A stretch of DNA of 64,000 nt. Origin: Corynebacterium halotolerans YIM 70093 = DSM 44683 (GTDB lineage: Bacteria > Actinomycetota > Actinomycetes > Mycobacteriales > Mycobacteriaceae). Where the stretch lies: the NCBI RefSeq assembly GCF_000341345.1, contig NC_020302.1, forward strand, positions 1,840,075 through 1,904,074. Direction: 5' to 3'. This document shows, in pieces, positions 17,012-29,233 of the stretch. The translations under genes and the position numbers were made by a program. Within the stretch, counting starts at the first letter, position 1, and each line of letters starts with the position of its first letter. A model generated the notes under the pieces. It was not told the DNA's origin. It ran no database searches and was given only the letters and a program-made list of their open reading frames with translations.

Positions 17012-19132
17012 CTACAGCGACGGCAGCGAGGAGGACTCCACCTCGGCGTCGTCGATGGTCTCGTCGCCGGCGGTCATCGGGACGACCGTCGGCAGGATCA
17101 TCGGCTCGCGGCGCCACTTCTGCTCCACGAAGCGGGAGACCTTGCGGCGCAGCTGCTGGACCATGCGGTAGGGATCGTTCTCCCCCTCGGCGGCGAGATC
17201 GTTCATGACGTTCTCGGCCAGTTCGCGCACCTCCGGCATCATGGTCTTCGCGTCCTCGGAGAAGCCCTTGGTCTGGACCGTCGGGGCCTCCAGCAGGCGG
17301 CCGGTGCGGTTGTCGATGACCGCCGTGATGGAGATCAGGCCGCCGGAGCCGAGGCTGGTGCGGTCGGCGAGGATGTCGGCGTCGACGTCACCCATGGTGA
17401 CACCGTCGACATAGAGGTTGCCGACCGGGATCTGGCCGACGACGCGGGCGCGGCCGTCGACGAGGTCGACGACGACGCCGTTCTGGGCCAGCACGACGTG
17501 GTCGCGGTCGACGCCGGTGGAGATCGCCAGTTCCTTGTTGGCGCGCAGGTGGCGCCACTCGCCGTGGACCGGCATGAAGTTCTTCGGCCGGGCGGCGTTG
17601 TAGAGGAACAGCAGCTCGCCGGAGTAGCCGTGGCCCGAGGTGTGGACCTTGGCGTCCCGGCCGGTGATCACTGTCGCACCGATCTGGGCGAGCATGTTGA
17701 TCACGCCGAAGACCGCCTCCTCGTTGCCGGGGACCAGCGACGAGGACAGGATGATCAGGTCGCCGTCGCGGACGGTGATCTGGCGGTGCTCGCGGCGGGC
17801 CATGCGCGACAGGGCGGCCATCGGCTCACCCTGCGTGCCCGTGGTGATCAGCAGGACCTTGTGCGGCGCCATCTTGGCGGCGTCGTCCATGGAGACGATG
17901 GTGCCGCGCGGGGCCTTGAGATAGCCCATCTTCTCGGCGATCTCCATGTTGCGGATCATCGAGCGGCCGTTGAACGCGACCTTGCGGCCGGCGGCCACGG
18001 CGGCGTCGATGGCCGCCTGCACGCGGTAGACGTTCGAGGCGAAGGACGCGAAGATGACGCGCTGCTTCGCCTCGCCGATCAGGCGCTTGACGGTCGGGAC
18101 GACCTCCGCCTCCGAGCCGGACACGCCGGGGGTGGTGGCGTTGGTGGAGTCGGCGAGCATCAGGTCGACGCCTTCGTCGCCGAAGCGGGACAGCGCCGGC
18201 AGGTCGGTCGGCCGACCGCCGGTCGGGGTCTGGTCCAGCTTGATGTCGCCGGTGTGGATGACCAGACCGGCGCCGGTCTTGATGGCCAGGCCGAGGCAGT
18301 CCGGGATGGAGTGGTTGACGGCCCAGAAGCGGATGTTGAACGGTCCGCGGTTCTCGTTGGACTTCTCGTCGACCTCGATCAGCTTCGGGCGCTGGCGGTG
18401 CTCCTTGCACTTGGCCGCGATGAGGGCCAGCGTGAAGCGGGAGGCCAGGATCGGCAGGTCAGGGCGCAGCTTGAGCAGCCACGGGATGGCGCCGATGTGG
18501 TCCTCGTGGCCGTGGGTGACCACCAGCGCGTCGACGCGGTGCAGCTGATCCTCGATCGGACCGAAGTCCGGCAGAATCAGATCCACGCCCGGCTCACCGG
18601 AGGACGGGAAGAGCACGCCGCAGTCCACGATGAGCAGACGGTTGTTGTACTCGAAGACCGTCATGTTGCGGCCGATCTCGGAGATGCCACCGAGCGCGTA
18701 GATGCGCAGGCCGTTCTTCGGGGCCTTCGGCGGCTCCGGCAGGCGCTTGGTCAGATCGGCACCCTGCATGGACTTGACGACGTTGCGGCGGTTGCGGCCG
18801 CCGCCCTTGTTGCCGTCGCCCTGGTTGCCGCCCTGGCGGTTGCCACCCTGGTTGTCGCCACCCTGGCCGCCGCTGCGACCGCCGCGGGAGCCCCGGCCAC
18901 GCCGGGAATTGCCGCGGGAACGGTTGCCGTTGTTGCCACCGCCGCTGTTGCCGCGGCCGTTCTGGTTGCCGTCACCGGCGGAGGCGTTGTCACCGGTCGC
19001 CTTGTCGGCTCCGTCGGTAGTCGTCTCCGGGGTCGGCGCCTGGAAGACCGGCGATGCACCGGTGGTGTCGCCGGTCTCCGGCGGGCCTGCCTTGCGGGTG
19101 ACCTTCCGGGAACGATTACGGGGTTCAGTCAT
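17012..19132 (-). CDS. rnj: ribonuclease J
   Basis: RNase J combines endonuclease and 5'-3' exonuclease activity in RNA decay and rRNA maturation. The metallo-beta-lactamase motif HGHEDHIGAIPW is present, followed by the beta-CASP region (DSTNATTPGVSGSE, FASFASNVYRV, HTSGHGYSGEL) and a C-terminal domain. The 706-residue length reflects an extra N-terminal segment of about 150 residues rich in Gly, Asn, Arg and Gln, probably disordered and RNA-binding. It starts 2 bases after the dapA stop, so it is in the lysine operon. Confidence 0.95.
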   Translation of the reverse strand: MTEPRNRSRKVTRKAGPPETGDTTGASPVFQAPTPETTTDGADKATGDNASAGDGNQNGRGNSGGGNNGNRSRGNSRRGRGSRGGRSGGQGGDNQGGNRQGGNQGDGNKGGGRNRRNVVKSMQGADLTKRLPEPPKAPKNGLRIYALGGISEIGRNMTVFEYNNRLLIVDCGVLFPSSGEPGVDLILPDFGPIEDQLHRVDALVVTHGHEDHIGAIPWLLKLRPDLPILASRFTLALIAAKCKEHRQRPKLIEVDEKSNENRGPFNIRFWAVNHSIPDCLGLAIKTGAGLVIHTGDIKLDQTPTGGRPTDLPALSRFGDEGVDLMLADSTNATTPGVSGSEAEVVPTVKRLIGEAKQRVIFASFASNVYRVQAAIDAAVAAGRKVAFNGRSMIRNMEIAEKMGYLKAPRGTIVSMDDAAKMAPHKVLLITTGTQGEPMAALSRMARREHRQITVRDGDLIILSSSLVPGNEEAVFGVINMLAQIGATVITGRDAKVHTSGHGYSGELLFLYNAARPKNFMPVHGEWRHLRANKELAISTGVDRDHVVLAQNGVVVDLVDGRARVVGQIPVGNLYVDGVTMGDVDADILADRTSLGSGGLISITAVIDNRTGRLLEAPTVQTKGFSEDAKTMMPEVRELAENVMNDLAAEGENDPYRMVQQLRRKVSRFVEQKWRREPMILPTVVPMTAGDETIDDAEVESSSLPSL

Positions 19133-19134
19133 AT

Positions 19135-20103
<969 letters not shown>

Positions 20104-20862
20104 CTAAATGTCCGTGACGTAGGGGCTGACGGCCATCTCGGAGCCGTCGGACAGGGTGGAAATCTGGAAGTCGGAGAACAGCACCGGCGCCTGCCCGCGC
20201 AGCAGCTTGAGGCAGGCCACGGCCAGCGCGCGGATCTCCACGTCCGCGTGTTCGGTGGCCCGCGCGCCGATGAAGTGGCGCCAGGCCCGGAAGTTGCCGG
20301 TGACGACGATGCGGGTCTCCGTCGCGTTCGGCAGGACGCTGCGGGCGGCCTGGCGCGCCTGCTTCTTGCGTAGCAGGGCGTTGGGCTCGTCCGCGAGTTT
20401 CTCCTCGAGGGCGTCGAGCAGCTCCTGGTAGACGAAGCGGGACTCGTCGACGGCGCGCAGCATCAGCCGTTCGAGCTCCGGATCGTCGGCGATCAGGGGC
20501 GGGAGCACCACCTCCGCCTCGTCGGTGTGGACGAAGCGCTGCGACAGCTGCGAGAACGAGAAGTGGCGGTGGCGCACCAGCTCGTGGCTGGCCGAGCGCG
20601 ACAGCCCCCGGATGTAGAGGGTGGCGGTGGCGTGCTCGAGCAGGGCCGTGTGGCCGACCTCCATGATGTGGCGGAGGTAGGCCTCGTTGGCGGCCGTGCG
20701 GGGGTTGGGCTTGTCGAAGGACTCGTAGCAGGCCCGTCCGGCGAACTCGACGAGCGCCTCCGCGTCGGTGGCGGTTCCGTCGGCGGACCAGTCGACGTCG
20801 ACCGGGGGGCTGAACTGCGTCGCGGCGATGAGCTGGACGTCCAGCTCCACTGGCTTGGCCAC
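20104..20862 (-). CDS. thyX: flavin-dependent thymidylate synthase ThyX
   Basis: ThyX makes dTMP from dUMP using FAD and methylenetetrahydrofolate. The ThyX motif RHRxxSxxxxSxR is present as [13 protein letters not shown]. The protein is 252 aa, with the conserved N-terminus [20 protein letters not shown]. The GTG at 20862 follows the dapB stop by 2 bases and matches the length of C. glutamicum ThyX; the longer open frame upstream is a dapB shadow. It is the middle gene of dapB-thyX-dapA. Confidence 0.95.
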   Translation of the reverse strand: MAKPVELDVQLIAATQFSPPVDVDWSADGTATDAEALVEFAGRACYESFDKPNPRTAANEAYLRHIMEVGHTALLEHATATLYIRGLSRSASHELVRHRHFSFSQLSQRFVHTDEAEVVLPPLIADDPELERLMLRAVDESRFVYQELLDALEEKLADEPNALLRKKQARQAARSVLPNATETRIVVTGNFRAWRHFIGARATEHADVEIRALAVACLKLLRGQAPVLFSDFQISTLSDGSEMAVSPYVTDI

Positions 20863-20864
20863 GA

Positions 20865-21668
<804 letters not shown>

Positions 21669-21845
21669 GGCGCTTTGATTTCCGGGGAGACCTTGGCTCG
21701 TTCCAGTTAAACTTCTACCAGAAAGAAAGAAAAACCTTACCGATTTACTAAAAACACCTGAGAAAGGGGTTGCTGCGCTCACCGAGGGGAGGTCAGGGGG
21801 TGACGGTGTCAGCCGTGGCGCCCCCGCTCCAAGCACAATGGGGAC

Positions 21846-22235
21846 ATGCGCATCAACATCACCAGTGTCCTCGTCGACGACCAGGAGAAGGCCCACCAGT
21901 TCTACACCGGGGTCCTCGGCTTCCGGGTCAAACACGACGTCCCCGTCGGCGACGCCCGCTGGCTCACCGTCGTCTCCCCCGAAAACCCGGAGGGCACCGA
22001 ACTGCTCCTCGAACCCGACGCCCACCCGGCGGCGAAAACATTCAAGGAGGCGCTGTTCAATGACGGCATCCCCTTCACTCAGTTCGCCGTGGACGATGTC
22101 CGGGCCGAGTTCGAGCGGCTCACCGGACAGGGGGTGCGCTTCACCATGGAACCGACGGACGCCGACACCGTGATCGTCGCCGTCCTCGACGACACCTGCG
22201 GCAACCTCATCCAGCTCGCCCAGTACAAGGGCTGA
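21846..22235 (+). CDS. VOC/glyoxalase family protein
   Basis: The 129-residue protein has the vicinal-oxygen-chelate fold in two beta-alpha-beta modules: INITSVLVDDQEKAHQFYTGVLGF at the N-terminus and FTMEPTDADTVIVAVLDDTCGNLIQLAQY at the C-terminus. A metal-ligand Glu is plausible in GTELLLEPD. Relatives include glyoxalase I and dioxygenases, but the substrate cannot be told. A weak -10 (CACAAT, 21834-21839) lies 6 bases upstream. It is transcribed alone. Confidence 0.83.
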   Translation: MRINITSVLVDDQEKAHQFYTGVLGFRVKHDVPVGDARWLTVVSPENPEGTELLLEPDAHPAAKTFKEALFNDGIPFTQFAVDDVRAEFERLTGQGVRFTMEPTDADTVIVAVLDDTCGNLIQLAQYKG

Positions 22236-22323
22236 TCCCCCGGGGGCCGTTTCCCCCACAACAGTTCCCTCACGAAACGGTAGCTTCTTCCCCGCCCCCC
22301 TGGCAGGGCGAGGTGTGGGGCCA

Positions 22324-22329
22324 TACCGT
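22324..22329 (+). promoter_or_regulatory. -10 element of the lipoprotein gene (leaderless)
   Basis: TACCGT lies 6 bases before ATG 22336. The GGAG inside the gap is too close to the start to be a good ribosome site. Confidence 0.35.
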
Positions 22330-22335
22330 GGAGAT

Positions 22336-23067
22336 ATGAAGCGGCACATCCTGTTCCCCCGGCCCGCCCGAGCCCCCCTCGCGGGCGCTTGCGCGGCGGC
22401 CCTCGCCGCCTTCACCCTCTCGGCCTGTGGCACCGGGGGCACGCCGGGTGACGACGGGAATTCCGCCCCGGAGACCGTCACGACGACCGTCACCGCCCCC
22501 ACCCCCGACGCTCCGGCGGCACCCTCGCCCGAGACCACCACGGCCACCACCACCGCCACCGACACCGACACCGGAACGGTGACCGTCACGGTGACGGTTC
22601 CCCCGGCGGCGTCGCCGACCGCCCTGCCACCACTGGGCAACCCCGACCTCGCCCGGAAGCAGAAGGACCCCGAAGGGCCCTGGCGGCTGGCCGTCACAGG
22701 CGTGCGCGTGGCCGAGCACGAGCGTTTCGACCGGCTGGTCTTCGACCTCGAGGGCGAGGGGTTGCCCGGCTGGTTCATCGACTACACCGAGACCCCGGCG
22801 CAGCAGGCCTCCGGTTTCCCGGTCGAGTACGAGGGTGCCATCGCGCTGCAGGTCAGCATCGTGGGCACCCCCTACCCCTTCGACCTGGGCATAGAACCCA
22901 TGGAGCATACGACGGTGGAGGGCGCCGGCCACGTCACCGGAGTGACCTTCACGAGCATCTTCGAGGGCCACTCCGAGTTCGTCATCGGGTTGGAGGAGAA
23001 ACTCCCCTACTCCGTGTCCCTGCTGCAGAACCCGACCCGGGTCGTCATCGATTTCGCGCATGACTGA
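22336..23067 (+). CDS. AMIN-like domain lipoprotein
   Basis: The 243-residue exported lipoprotein has a basic N-terminus, a hydrophobic core and a lipobox ending LSAC near residue 33. A low-complexity linker of Thr, Val, Pro and Asp (about residues 45-95, with runs of TVTV and TATD) follows. A globular domain from about residue 115 (RLAVTGVRVAEHERFDRLVFDLEG) resembles AMIN-like domains, which often bind cell-wall polymers. The exact partner is unknown. ATG 22336 is used rather than the upstream in-frame GTG. Confidence 0.75.
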   Translation: MKRHILFPRPARAPLAGACAAALAAFTLSACGTGGTPGDDGNSAPETVTTTVTAPTPDAPAAPSPETTTATTTATDTDTGTVTVTVTVPPAASPTALPPLGNPDLARKQKDPEGPWRLAVTGVRVAEHERFDRLVFDLEGEGLPGWFIDYTETPAQQASGFPVEYEGAIALQVSIVGTPYPFDLGIEPMEHTTVEGAGHVTGVTFTSIFEGHSEFVIGLEEKLPYSVSLLQNPTRVVIDFAHD

Positions 23068-23094
23068 ACCAAGGACCAGGCCTTGACCAACTGC

Positions 23095-23731
23095 TCAGGC
23101 ATCGACGATCTCGCCCTCCCCGGGTAGCCAGGCCGATCCATCAGGATGCCGAAAGACCATGGGCAGCCCGCGGCAGGTCTCCCAGTCGGTCGAGTCGGTG
23201 ACCTGGACGTGCACGTGCGGTTGGGTGCTGTTTCCGGAGTTGCCGCACTCGGCCACCTGCTCCCCCACTGACACCCGCTGCCCCGGGCGCACCCGCACCG
23301 CCCCGCCTCAGGTGCACCAGCGTCACGAAGGGCCCATTCTCCCCCAGCGCGATGATGACGTGGTTGCCGGCGATGGCCGTGGGGCCGCCCCGGCGGTAGC
23401 GGGAGGGCTGGCTGAAGTAGTAGGTGGCCAGGGTGAGCTGGGAGCGGCGGGCGACGTGGTCCTCCTCGCCGTCGTGGGCGACGATGACCTCCCCGTCGGC
23501 GGGCGCGAGGATCGGCCGTCCGAAACCGGCGAAGACCGTCGGTTTCTCAACAGCGAAGGCTGAGCACCAGCCCCACGGTGCGCTGCGACCGCGGTCGTCC
23601 ACCCCGAGGAAGTCGATCGAATAGGTCGTGCCGAGCAGATGTGATCCATGGCTCGGCACCTTCCGCGCAGGCGAGTTACGGGCCAGCCAGCGGCCGGTGA
23701 ACGGGAGGGCGAGGACAGTCTCGGTGGTCAC
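23095..23731 (-). pseudogene. M23 family metallopeptidase, frameshifted
   Basis: The 5' part (GTG 23731 to about 23302) encodes MTTETVLALPF and a SHGSHLLGTTYSIDF segment with family His and Asp, then GNHVIIALGENGPFVTLVHLRRG. The 3' part (23298-23095) continues in another frame as VRVRPGQRVSVGEQVAECGN and QPHVHVQV with the HxH zinc motif. Joining them restores a typical cytoplasmic M23-like peptidase of about 211 aa. The break is a single indel in the G-rich run at 23299-23305. A GATAAT -10 lies 6 bases before GTG 23731. It could be a true pseudogene or a sequencing error. Confidence 0.82.
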
Positions 23732-23786
23732 GGGGCCATTATCGCCCCGTCATCGCCCACGGGCCAGCCCACCACTGTGGGAACGC

Positions 23787-23829
23787 CGACGCCCGCGGCA
23801 CCCCTCTCAAGGAGGTGACACGGGCGTCG
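23787..23829 (-). terminator. hairpin downstream of pnp
   Basis: CGACGCCCG (23787-23795) pairs with 23821-23829, and an imperfect inner stem (CACC/GGTG) extends it. It lies 16 bases after the pnp stop. Confidence 0.65.
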
Positions 23830-23844
23830 TGAACGTCGCGGAGA

Positions 23845-26091
23845 CTAGTCCTCGGTGACCGGCACCAGGGAGATCTTGCCGCGGCTGTCGATGTCGACGA
23901 TCTCCACCTGGAGCTTGTCGCCGACGTTGACCACGTCCTCGGTCTTCTCGACCCGCTGGCCGCCGCCGAGGTTCGAGATGTGGATCAGGCCGTCGCGGCC
24001 CGGCAGCAGGGAGACGAACGCACCGAAGGCGACGGTCTTGACGACGGTGCCCAGGAAGCGCTCGCCGACCTTCGGCAACTGCGGGTTGGCGATCGCGTTG
24101 ATCTTCTCGATCGCGGCGTCCGCGGACTCGCCGGTGGCCGCGGAGACGTAGACGGTGCCGTCCTCCTCGATGGAGACGTCGGCGCCGGTGTCCTCCGTGA
24201 TGGAGTTGATGGTCTTGCCCTTCGGGCCGATGAGCTCACCGATCTTGGAGACGGGCACGTTGATCGCGGTGATCTTCGGGGCCAGCGGGGACATCTCGTC
24301 GGGGCTGTCGATGACCTGGGCCATCGTCTCGAGGATGGTCAGACGCGCCTCCTTGGCCTGCTCGAGGGCGTCGGCCAGGACCTGCGACGGGATGCCGTCG
24401 AGCTTGGTGTCCAGCTGCAGGGCGGTGATGAACTCGGCGGTGCCGGCGACCTTGAAGTCCATGTCGCCGAACGCGTCCTCCGCGCCCAGGATGTCGGTCA
24501 GCGCGACGTAGTTGGTCTCGCCGTCCACGTCGCCGGAGACCAGCCCCATGGCGATACCGGCCACCGGGGCCTTCAGCGGCACACCGGCGTTGTACAGCGC
24601 CAGCGTGGAGGCGCAGACCGAGCCCATGGAGGTCGAACCGTTGGAGCCCAGCGCCTCGGAGACCTGGCGGATGGCGTAGGGGAACTCCTCGCGCGACGGG
24701 ATGACCGGCAGCAGGGCGCGCTCGGCGAGGGCACCGTGGCCGATCTCGCGGCGCTTCGGGGAGCCCACCCGACCGGTCTCGCCGGTAGAGTACGGCGGGA
24801 AGTTGTAGTGGTGCATGTAACGCTTGGAGGTCTCCGGTGCCAGGGAGTCGATCTGCTGCTCCATCTTGAGCATGTCGAGGGTCGTCACGCCCAGGATCTG
24901 GGTCTCGCCACGCTCGAACAGGGAGGAGCCGTGGGCACGCGGGAGAAGGTCGACCTCGACGCCGAGATCGCGGATGTCGGAGACCCCGCGGCCGTCGATG
25001 CGGAAGTTCTCGGTGAGAATCTTCTCGCGGACGATGCTCTTCATCAGCGCGGTGTAGGCGGCGCGGATCTCCTTGCCGGCGTTGTCGTTGCCGGAGAAGC
25101 GGTCGAGCAGCTCCTCCTCGACGGCCGCCATGTGCTCATCGGTTGCGTCCTGGCGCTCATGCTTGCCCTTGATGGTCATCAGCTGGGTCAGCTTCTTGGT
25201 GGCCTTCTTCTCCACGGCGGCGTAGATGTCGTCGGAGTAGGCCGGGAAGAGCGGGAACTCCTGGACGTCCTTGGCGGCCCGCTCGGCCAGGCCGGCCTGT
25301 GCCCTGCACAGGGTGGCGATGAACGGCTTCGCGGCCTCCAGGCCCTCGGATACGACACTCTCGCTCGGGGCGGGGGCGCCCTCGGCGATGCGGCCGACGA
25401 CACCGTCACCGGCGCCGGCCTCGACCATCATGATGGCGACGTCATCGACGTTCTTGCGGCCCTGTCCACGACTGACCTGACGGCCGGCGACGACCATCTC
25501 GAACACGGCGCTCTCGCGCTGCGCTTGGGTCGGGAAGGCGACCCACTGACCCTCGGGGTGCCTGTCGTCGACGACCAGCGCCATGCGCACGCCGCCGACC
25601 GGGCCGGAGACCGGCACGCCGGACAGCTGGGTGGCGGCGGAGGCGCCGTTGATGGCGACGACGTCGTAGTAGTCCTCGGGATCGCGCGAGAGGACGGTGA
25701 TGATGACCTGGACCTCATTGCGCAGGCCCTTGACGAAGGTCGGGCGCAGCGGGCGGTCGATCAGGCGGGCGGCGAGGATGGCGTCCGTCGACGGGCGGCC
25801 CTCGCGGCGGAAGAAGGAGCCGGGGATGCGACCGGCGGCGTACATGCGCTCCTCGACGTCCACGGTCAGCGGGAAGAAGTCGAGGTGCTCGCGCGGGCTG
25901 CCGGAGGCGGTGGTGGTGGCCAGCAGCATGTTGTCGTCATCCAGGTAGGTGGTGACGGAGCCGCCGGCCTGGCGGGCGAGCTGTCCGGTCTCGAACCGGA
26001 TGGTGCGGGTACCGAAGTCCCCGTTGTCGATATTGGCGATGGCCTCGGTCACGCCGAAGTCCTCGTCCACGTGGAATTCCACGTCACTCAT
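23845..26091 (-). CDS. pnp: polyribonucleotide nucleotidyltransferase (PNPase)
   Basis: PNPase degrades RNA 3' to 5' phosphorolytically and can add tails. The 748-residue protein has two RNase PH domains, joined by an all-helical linker, then a KH domain ([18 protein letters not shown]) and an S1 domain near the end ([31 protein letters not shown]). Length and order are standard. GAGGAGA precedes ATG 26091. It lies upstream of rnj in the same orientation but as a separate unit. Confidence 0.96.
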   Translation of the reverse strand: MSDVEFHVDEDFGVTEAIANIDNGDFGTRTIRFETGQLARQAGGSVTTYLDDDNMLLATTTASGSPREHLDFFPLTVDVEERMYAAGRIPGSFFRREGRPSTDAILAARLIDRPLRPTFVKGLRNEVQVIITVLSRDPEDYYDVVAINGASAATQLSGVPVSGPVGGVRMALVVDDRHPEGQWVAFPTQAQRESAVFEMVVAGRQVSRGQGRKNVDDVAIMMVEAGAGDGVVGRIAEGAPAPSESVVSEGLEAAKPFIATLCRAQAGLAERAAKDVQEFPLFPAYSDDIYAAVEKKATKKLTQLMTIKGKHERQDATDEHMAAVEEELLDRFSGNDNAGKEIRAAYTALMKSIVREKILTENFRIDGRGVSDIRDLGVEVDLLPRAHGSSLFERGETQILGVTTLDMLKMEQQIDSLAPETSKRYMHHYNFPPYSTGETGRVGSPKRREIGHGALAERALLPVIPSREEFPYAIRQVSEALGSNGSTSMGSVCASTLALYNAGVPLKAPVAGIAMGLVSGDVDGETNYVALTDILGAEDAFGDMDFKVAGTAEFITALQLDTKLDGIPSQVLADALEQAKEARLTILETMAQVIDSPDEMSPLAPKITAINVPVSKIGELIGPKGKTINSITEDTGADVSIEEDGTVYVSAATGESADAAIEKINAIANPQLPKVGERFLGTVVKTVAFGAFVSLLPGRDGLIHISNLGGGQRVEKTEDVVNVGDKLQVEIVDIDSRGKISLVPVTED

Positions 26092-26169
26092 GCATTCTCC
26101 TCAGAGTGTCTGTTTCTCCGGCGATCGTCGATGCCGCCGTAATGCTGTCTTTGCGATACAACGGCCCCA

Positions 26170-26175
26170 ATTCTA
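26170..26175 (-). promoter_or_regulatory. -10 element of pnp
   Basis: TAGAAT fits TANANT, with TGTTCA 17 bases upstream as a weak -35. The leader would be about 70 bases. Confidence 0.45.
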
Positions 26176-26210
26176 CCAGCTGAAACGACGTGTGAACAGT
26201 CCGACCGGGT

Positions 26211-26216
26211 TAGGTT
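26211..26216 (+). promoter_or_regulatory. -10 element of the CPBP gene (leaderless)
   Basis: TAGGTT lies 6 bases before ATG 26223, divergent from the pnp promoter. Confidence 0.45.
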
Positions 26217-26222
26217 GGAACC

Positions 26223-26750
26223 ATGCTCATGCTGCTGCTGTGGTCGCTGCCCACGCTGGTCGACCTGGCGGTGGCGCGCGGCGGCGATCCGGTCCGCCGC
26301 CGCAACGGGCTCCTGCCCACCGACTGGTGGTGGGTGGGCTGGGGTGTGGTCGTCGGTCTGCTCGGCCTGATGCTCGGACTGTTCACCGCGCTGAACCTGC
26401 CCACGGGATTGACGATCGGGCCCGGCACCACCGGCGCGGTCACCGGATTCTCCGCGGCGGTGGGCGTGGCCGCCGCGGCCGCCGGCGAGGAGATCTTCTT
26501 CCGCGGCTTCGTCCAGGGCCACCTCGCCCGTCGCTTCGGCGCGCGCGCCGCCCTGTGGGGGCAGGCCGTGATCTTCCTGCTCCCCCACCTTTTCCTGCTG
26601 CTTGTCGACGCCCGCCTGTGGATCCTGCTGCCGGTCCAGTTCCTGCTCGGACTCGTGGCCGGTGTGCTGCGCCGCGGCAGCGGCTCCGTCCTGCCGGGGG
26701 TGATCGCCCACGTGCTGACGAACGTGGCCGCCGGGGCGCTCCTGACATGA
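26223..26750 (+). CDS. CPBP family intramembrane glutamic endopeptidase
   Basis: The 175-residue membrane protein has about five helices and the CPBP (Rce1-like) motifs: EEIFFRG near residue 87 carries the catalytic Glu pair, a His lies in LPHLFLLLVD, and a second His in VLPGVIAHVLTN. Such proteases act in prenyl-protein processing, bacteriocin immunity or regulated proteolysis. The substrate is unknown. It is a single-gene unit converging on rpsO. Confidence 0.87.
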   Translation: MLMLLLWSLPTLVDLAVARGGDPVRRRNGLLPTDWWWVGWGVVVGLLGLMLGLFTALNLPTGLTIGPGTTGAVTGFSAAVGVAAAAAGEEIFFRGFVQGHLARRFGARAALWGQAVIFLLPHLFLLLVDARLWILLPVQFLLGLVAGVLRRGSGSVLPGVIAHVLTNVAAGALLT

Positions 26751-26754
26751 GAAA

Positions 26755-26787
26755 ACCCGCCATCCGCGCAAGTGCGGAACGGCGGGT
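26755..26787. terminator. hairpin between the CPBP gene and rpsO
   Basis: ACCCGCC/GGCGGGT outer and TCCGC/GCGGA inner stems surround a short loop between converging genes. AAAA precedes the stem on the + strand, giving a U-run in the rpsO direction. Confidence 0.7.
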
Positions 26788-26822
26788 CGTGCGCGGCGTC
26801 GGAAAGCGACGCGCGACGTTAC

Positions 26823-27092
26823 CTAGCGACGCAGGCCTAGGCGGGCGATCAGGTCACGGTAACGGTTGACGTTGTTGTCGGCCAGGTACTTGAGCAGACC
26901 GCGGCGACGGCCGACGAGCAGCAGCAGGCCACGACGGGAGTGGTGGTCGTGCTTGTGGAACTTCAGGTGCTCGGTCAGGGTGTTGATGCGGTCGGTCAGC
27001 ATGGCGACCTGGGCCTCCGGGGAACCGGTGTCGGTCTCGTGCAGGCCGTACTCGGCCAGGATGGCCTTCTTCTTCTCGGCGGAAAGAGCCAT
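26823..27092 (-). CDS. rpsO: 30S ribosomal protein S15
   Basis: S15 is an 89-residue primary 16S rRNA-binding protein of the small subunit platform. The conserved segments [23 protein letters not shown] and [21 protein letters not shown] are present. AGGAGA precedes ATG 27092. It lies upstream of pnp in the same orientation, the usual rpsO-pnp neighbourhood, here with the CPBP gene inserted on the opposite strand. Confidence 0.97.
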   Translation of the reverse strand: MALSAEKKKAILAEYGLHETDTGSPEAQVAMLTDRINTLTEHLKFHKHDHHSRRGLLLLVGRRRGLLKYLADNNVNRYRDLIARLGLRR

Positions 27093-27222
27093 GGGGATAT
27101 CTCCTGATGGTTGTTTCAGTCCACATGAAATGACTCTGCCGGGGCAGAGGGCGCAACTGCTGTGGACCGCAGTCGCATTGAGCCTCAGAAAACCTTACCG
27201 GTCCCCCACGGCGCCGACCAAA

Positions 27223-28188
27223 TCACTGGCGCAGGTCGGTGTTCTCCGCCAGGCTGGTCAGCCGCTCCATGAACTCGCCCAGGAAACGCTCGACGTCGAC
27301 ACCGACGGCGACGTGCGCGGTCTTGACCGGGTCGTTCAGACGCGTCTCGTCGCCGATGGTGCGGCCGCGGGTCTCGCCCCCGGTGTCGACCTTGAGGTTG
27401 ATGTCGAGCGTGGTGACCAGGGACGGGTCGGCGGCGACGGCGACGGCCAGCGGGTCGTGGAGACCGCAGCCGCCCAGGTGCGGGGAGTTCGTCTCGTAGG
27501 ACTTGATGTAGTAGTCCGTGGCCACACCGAGGAAGTCGCCGCCCGTGGTGCCCAGGTCGTGCCAGGTCCTGGTCTCCTCGTAGGTCAGCAGGGTCTGCAG
27601 GGTGACGTCCAGGCCGATCATGGTGACGTCCTTCGCATTCCGGAACACGGCGTCGGTGGCGTCCGGGTCCTGGTTGACGTTGGCCTCGGCCCAGGGGCTG
27701 ACGTTGCCGGGCACGGTGAGCGCCCCGCCCATCATGATGATGTGGGCGTTCTCGGCGAAGGAGGGGTCCTTCTCGATCGCTGCGGCGATGGTGGTCGACG
27801 GGCCGGTCGGGATGATGACCAGGTCGTCGCCGTGCTCCTTGACCGAGTCGATGAGGAAGTCGACTGCGCCGGTTTCCTGGATCTGGCCCTGCGGTTCCGG
27901 CAGCTCGGCCTCGCCGACGCCGTTCTTGCCGTGGATGAACTCGGAGACCGGCAGCACCTCGAAGGAGTCCTTCGTGGAGGCGTGCGGGATGCCCGCGTAC
28001 ACGGGCACGTCCGGGCGACCGAAGAGCTCCAGGAGTGCCAGCACGTTGCGGGTGCCGGTCTCCACGAGCACGTTGCCGTAGGTGCCGGTCACGCCGATCA
28101 GCTCGAGCTCCGGGGAGCCGAGCGCGTAGGCCAGTGCGAGGGCGTCGTCGATGCCCGTGTCGAGATCCAGGATGATCTTCTTGGTCAC
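27223..28188 (-). CDS. nucleoside hydrolase (IunH/Rih type)
   Basis: The 321-residue protein hydrolyses N-ribosidic bonds of nucleosides for salvage. The N-terminal DxDxxxDD calcium site is seen as LDLDTGIDDALAL, another ligand set in MMGGALTVPGNV, and the C-terminal HDPLAVA carries the active-site His and Asp. Purine or pyrimidine preference cannot be told. AAGGAG precedes GTG 28188, and a TACACT -10 lies about 40 bases upstream. Confidence 0.92.
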   Translation of the reverse strand: MTKKIILDLDTGIDDALALAYALGSPELELIGVTGTYGNVLVETGTRNVLALLELFGRPDVPVYAGIPHASTKDSFEVLPVSEFIHGKNGVGEAELPEPQGQIQETGAVDFLIDSVKEHGDDLVIIPTGPSTTIAAAIEKDPSFAENAHIIMMGGALTVPGNVSPWAEANVNQDPDATDAVFRNAKDVTMIGLDVTLQTLLTYEETRTWHDLGTTGGDFLGVATDYYIKSYETNSPHLGGCGLHDPLAVAVAADPSLVTTLDINLKVDTGGETRGRTIGDETRLNDPVKTAHVAVGVDVERFLGEFMERLTSLAENTDLRQ

Positions 28189-28225
28189 AGTTTCTCCTTG
28201 GAAGGTGTCGTCAGATACCTCCCCG

Positions 28226-28231
28226 AGTGTA
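28226..28231 (-). promoter_or_regulatory. -10 element of the nucleoside hydrolase gene
   Basis: TACACT (TANANT) lies between the ribF stop and the hydrolase start and predicts a leader of about 30 bases. Confidence 0.4.
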
Positions 28232-28241
28232 ATGACCGGAC

Positions 28242-29216
<975 letters not shown>

Positions 29217-29221
29217 CGGCA

Positions 29222-29227
29222 TAAGCT
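29222..29227 (+). promoter_or_regulatory. -10 element of truB (leaderless)
   Basis: TAAGCT lies 6 bases before ATG 29234, five bases from the ribF -10. Its -35 would fall at the ribF start. Confidence 0.5.
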
Positions 29228-29233
29228 TCCGGT

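Noticed and set aside
23980..26142. 720-codon open frame antisense to pnp
   Set aside because: It mirrors the pnp coding frame and has no domain, ribosome site or conserved motif.
27093..27222. S15-binding autoregulatory leader before rpsO
   Set aside because: Only a short CTGCCCCGGCAG stem is visible; no known S15 leader structure could be recognised by eye.
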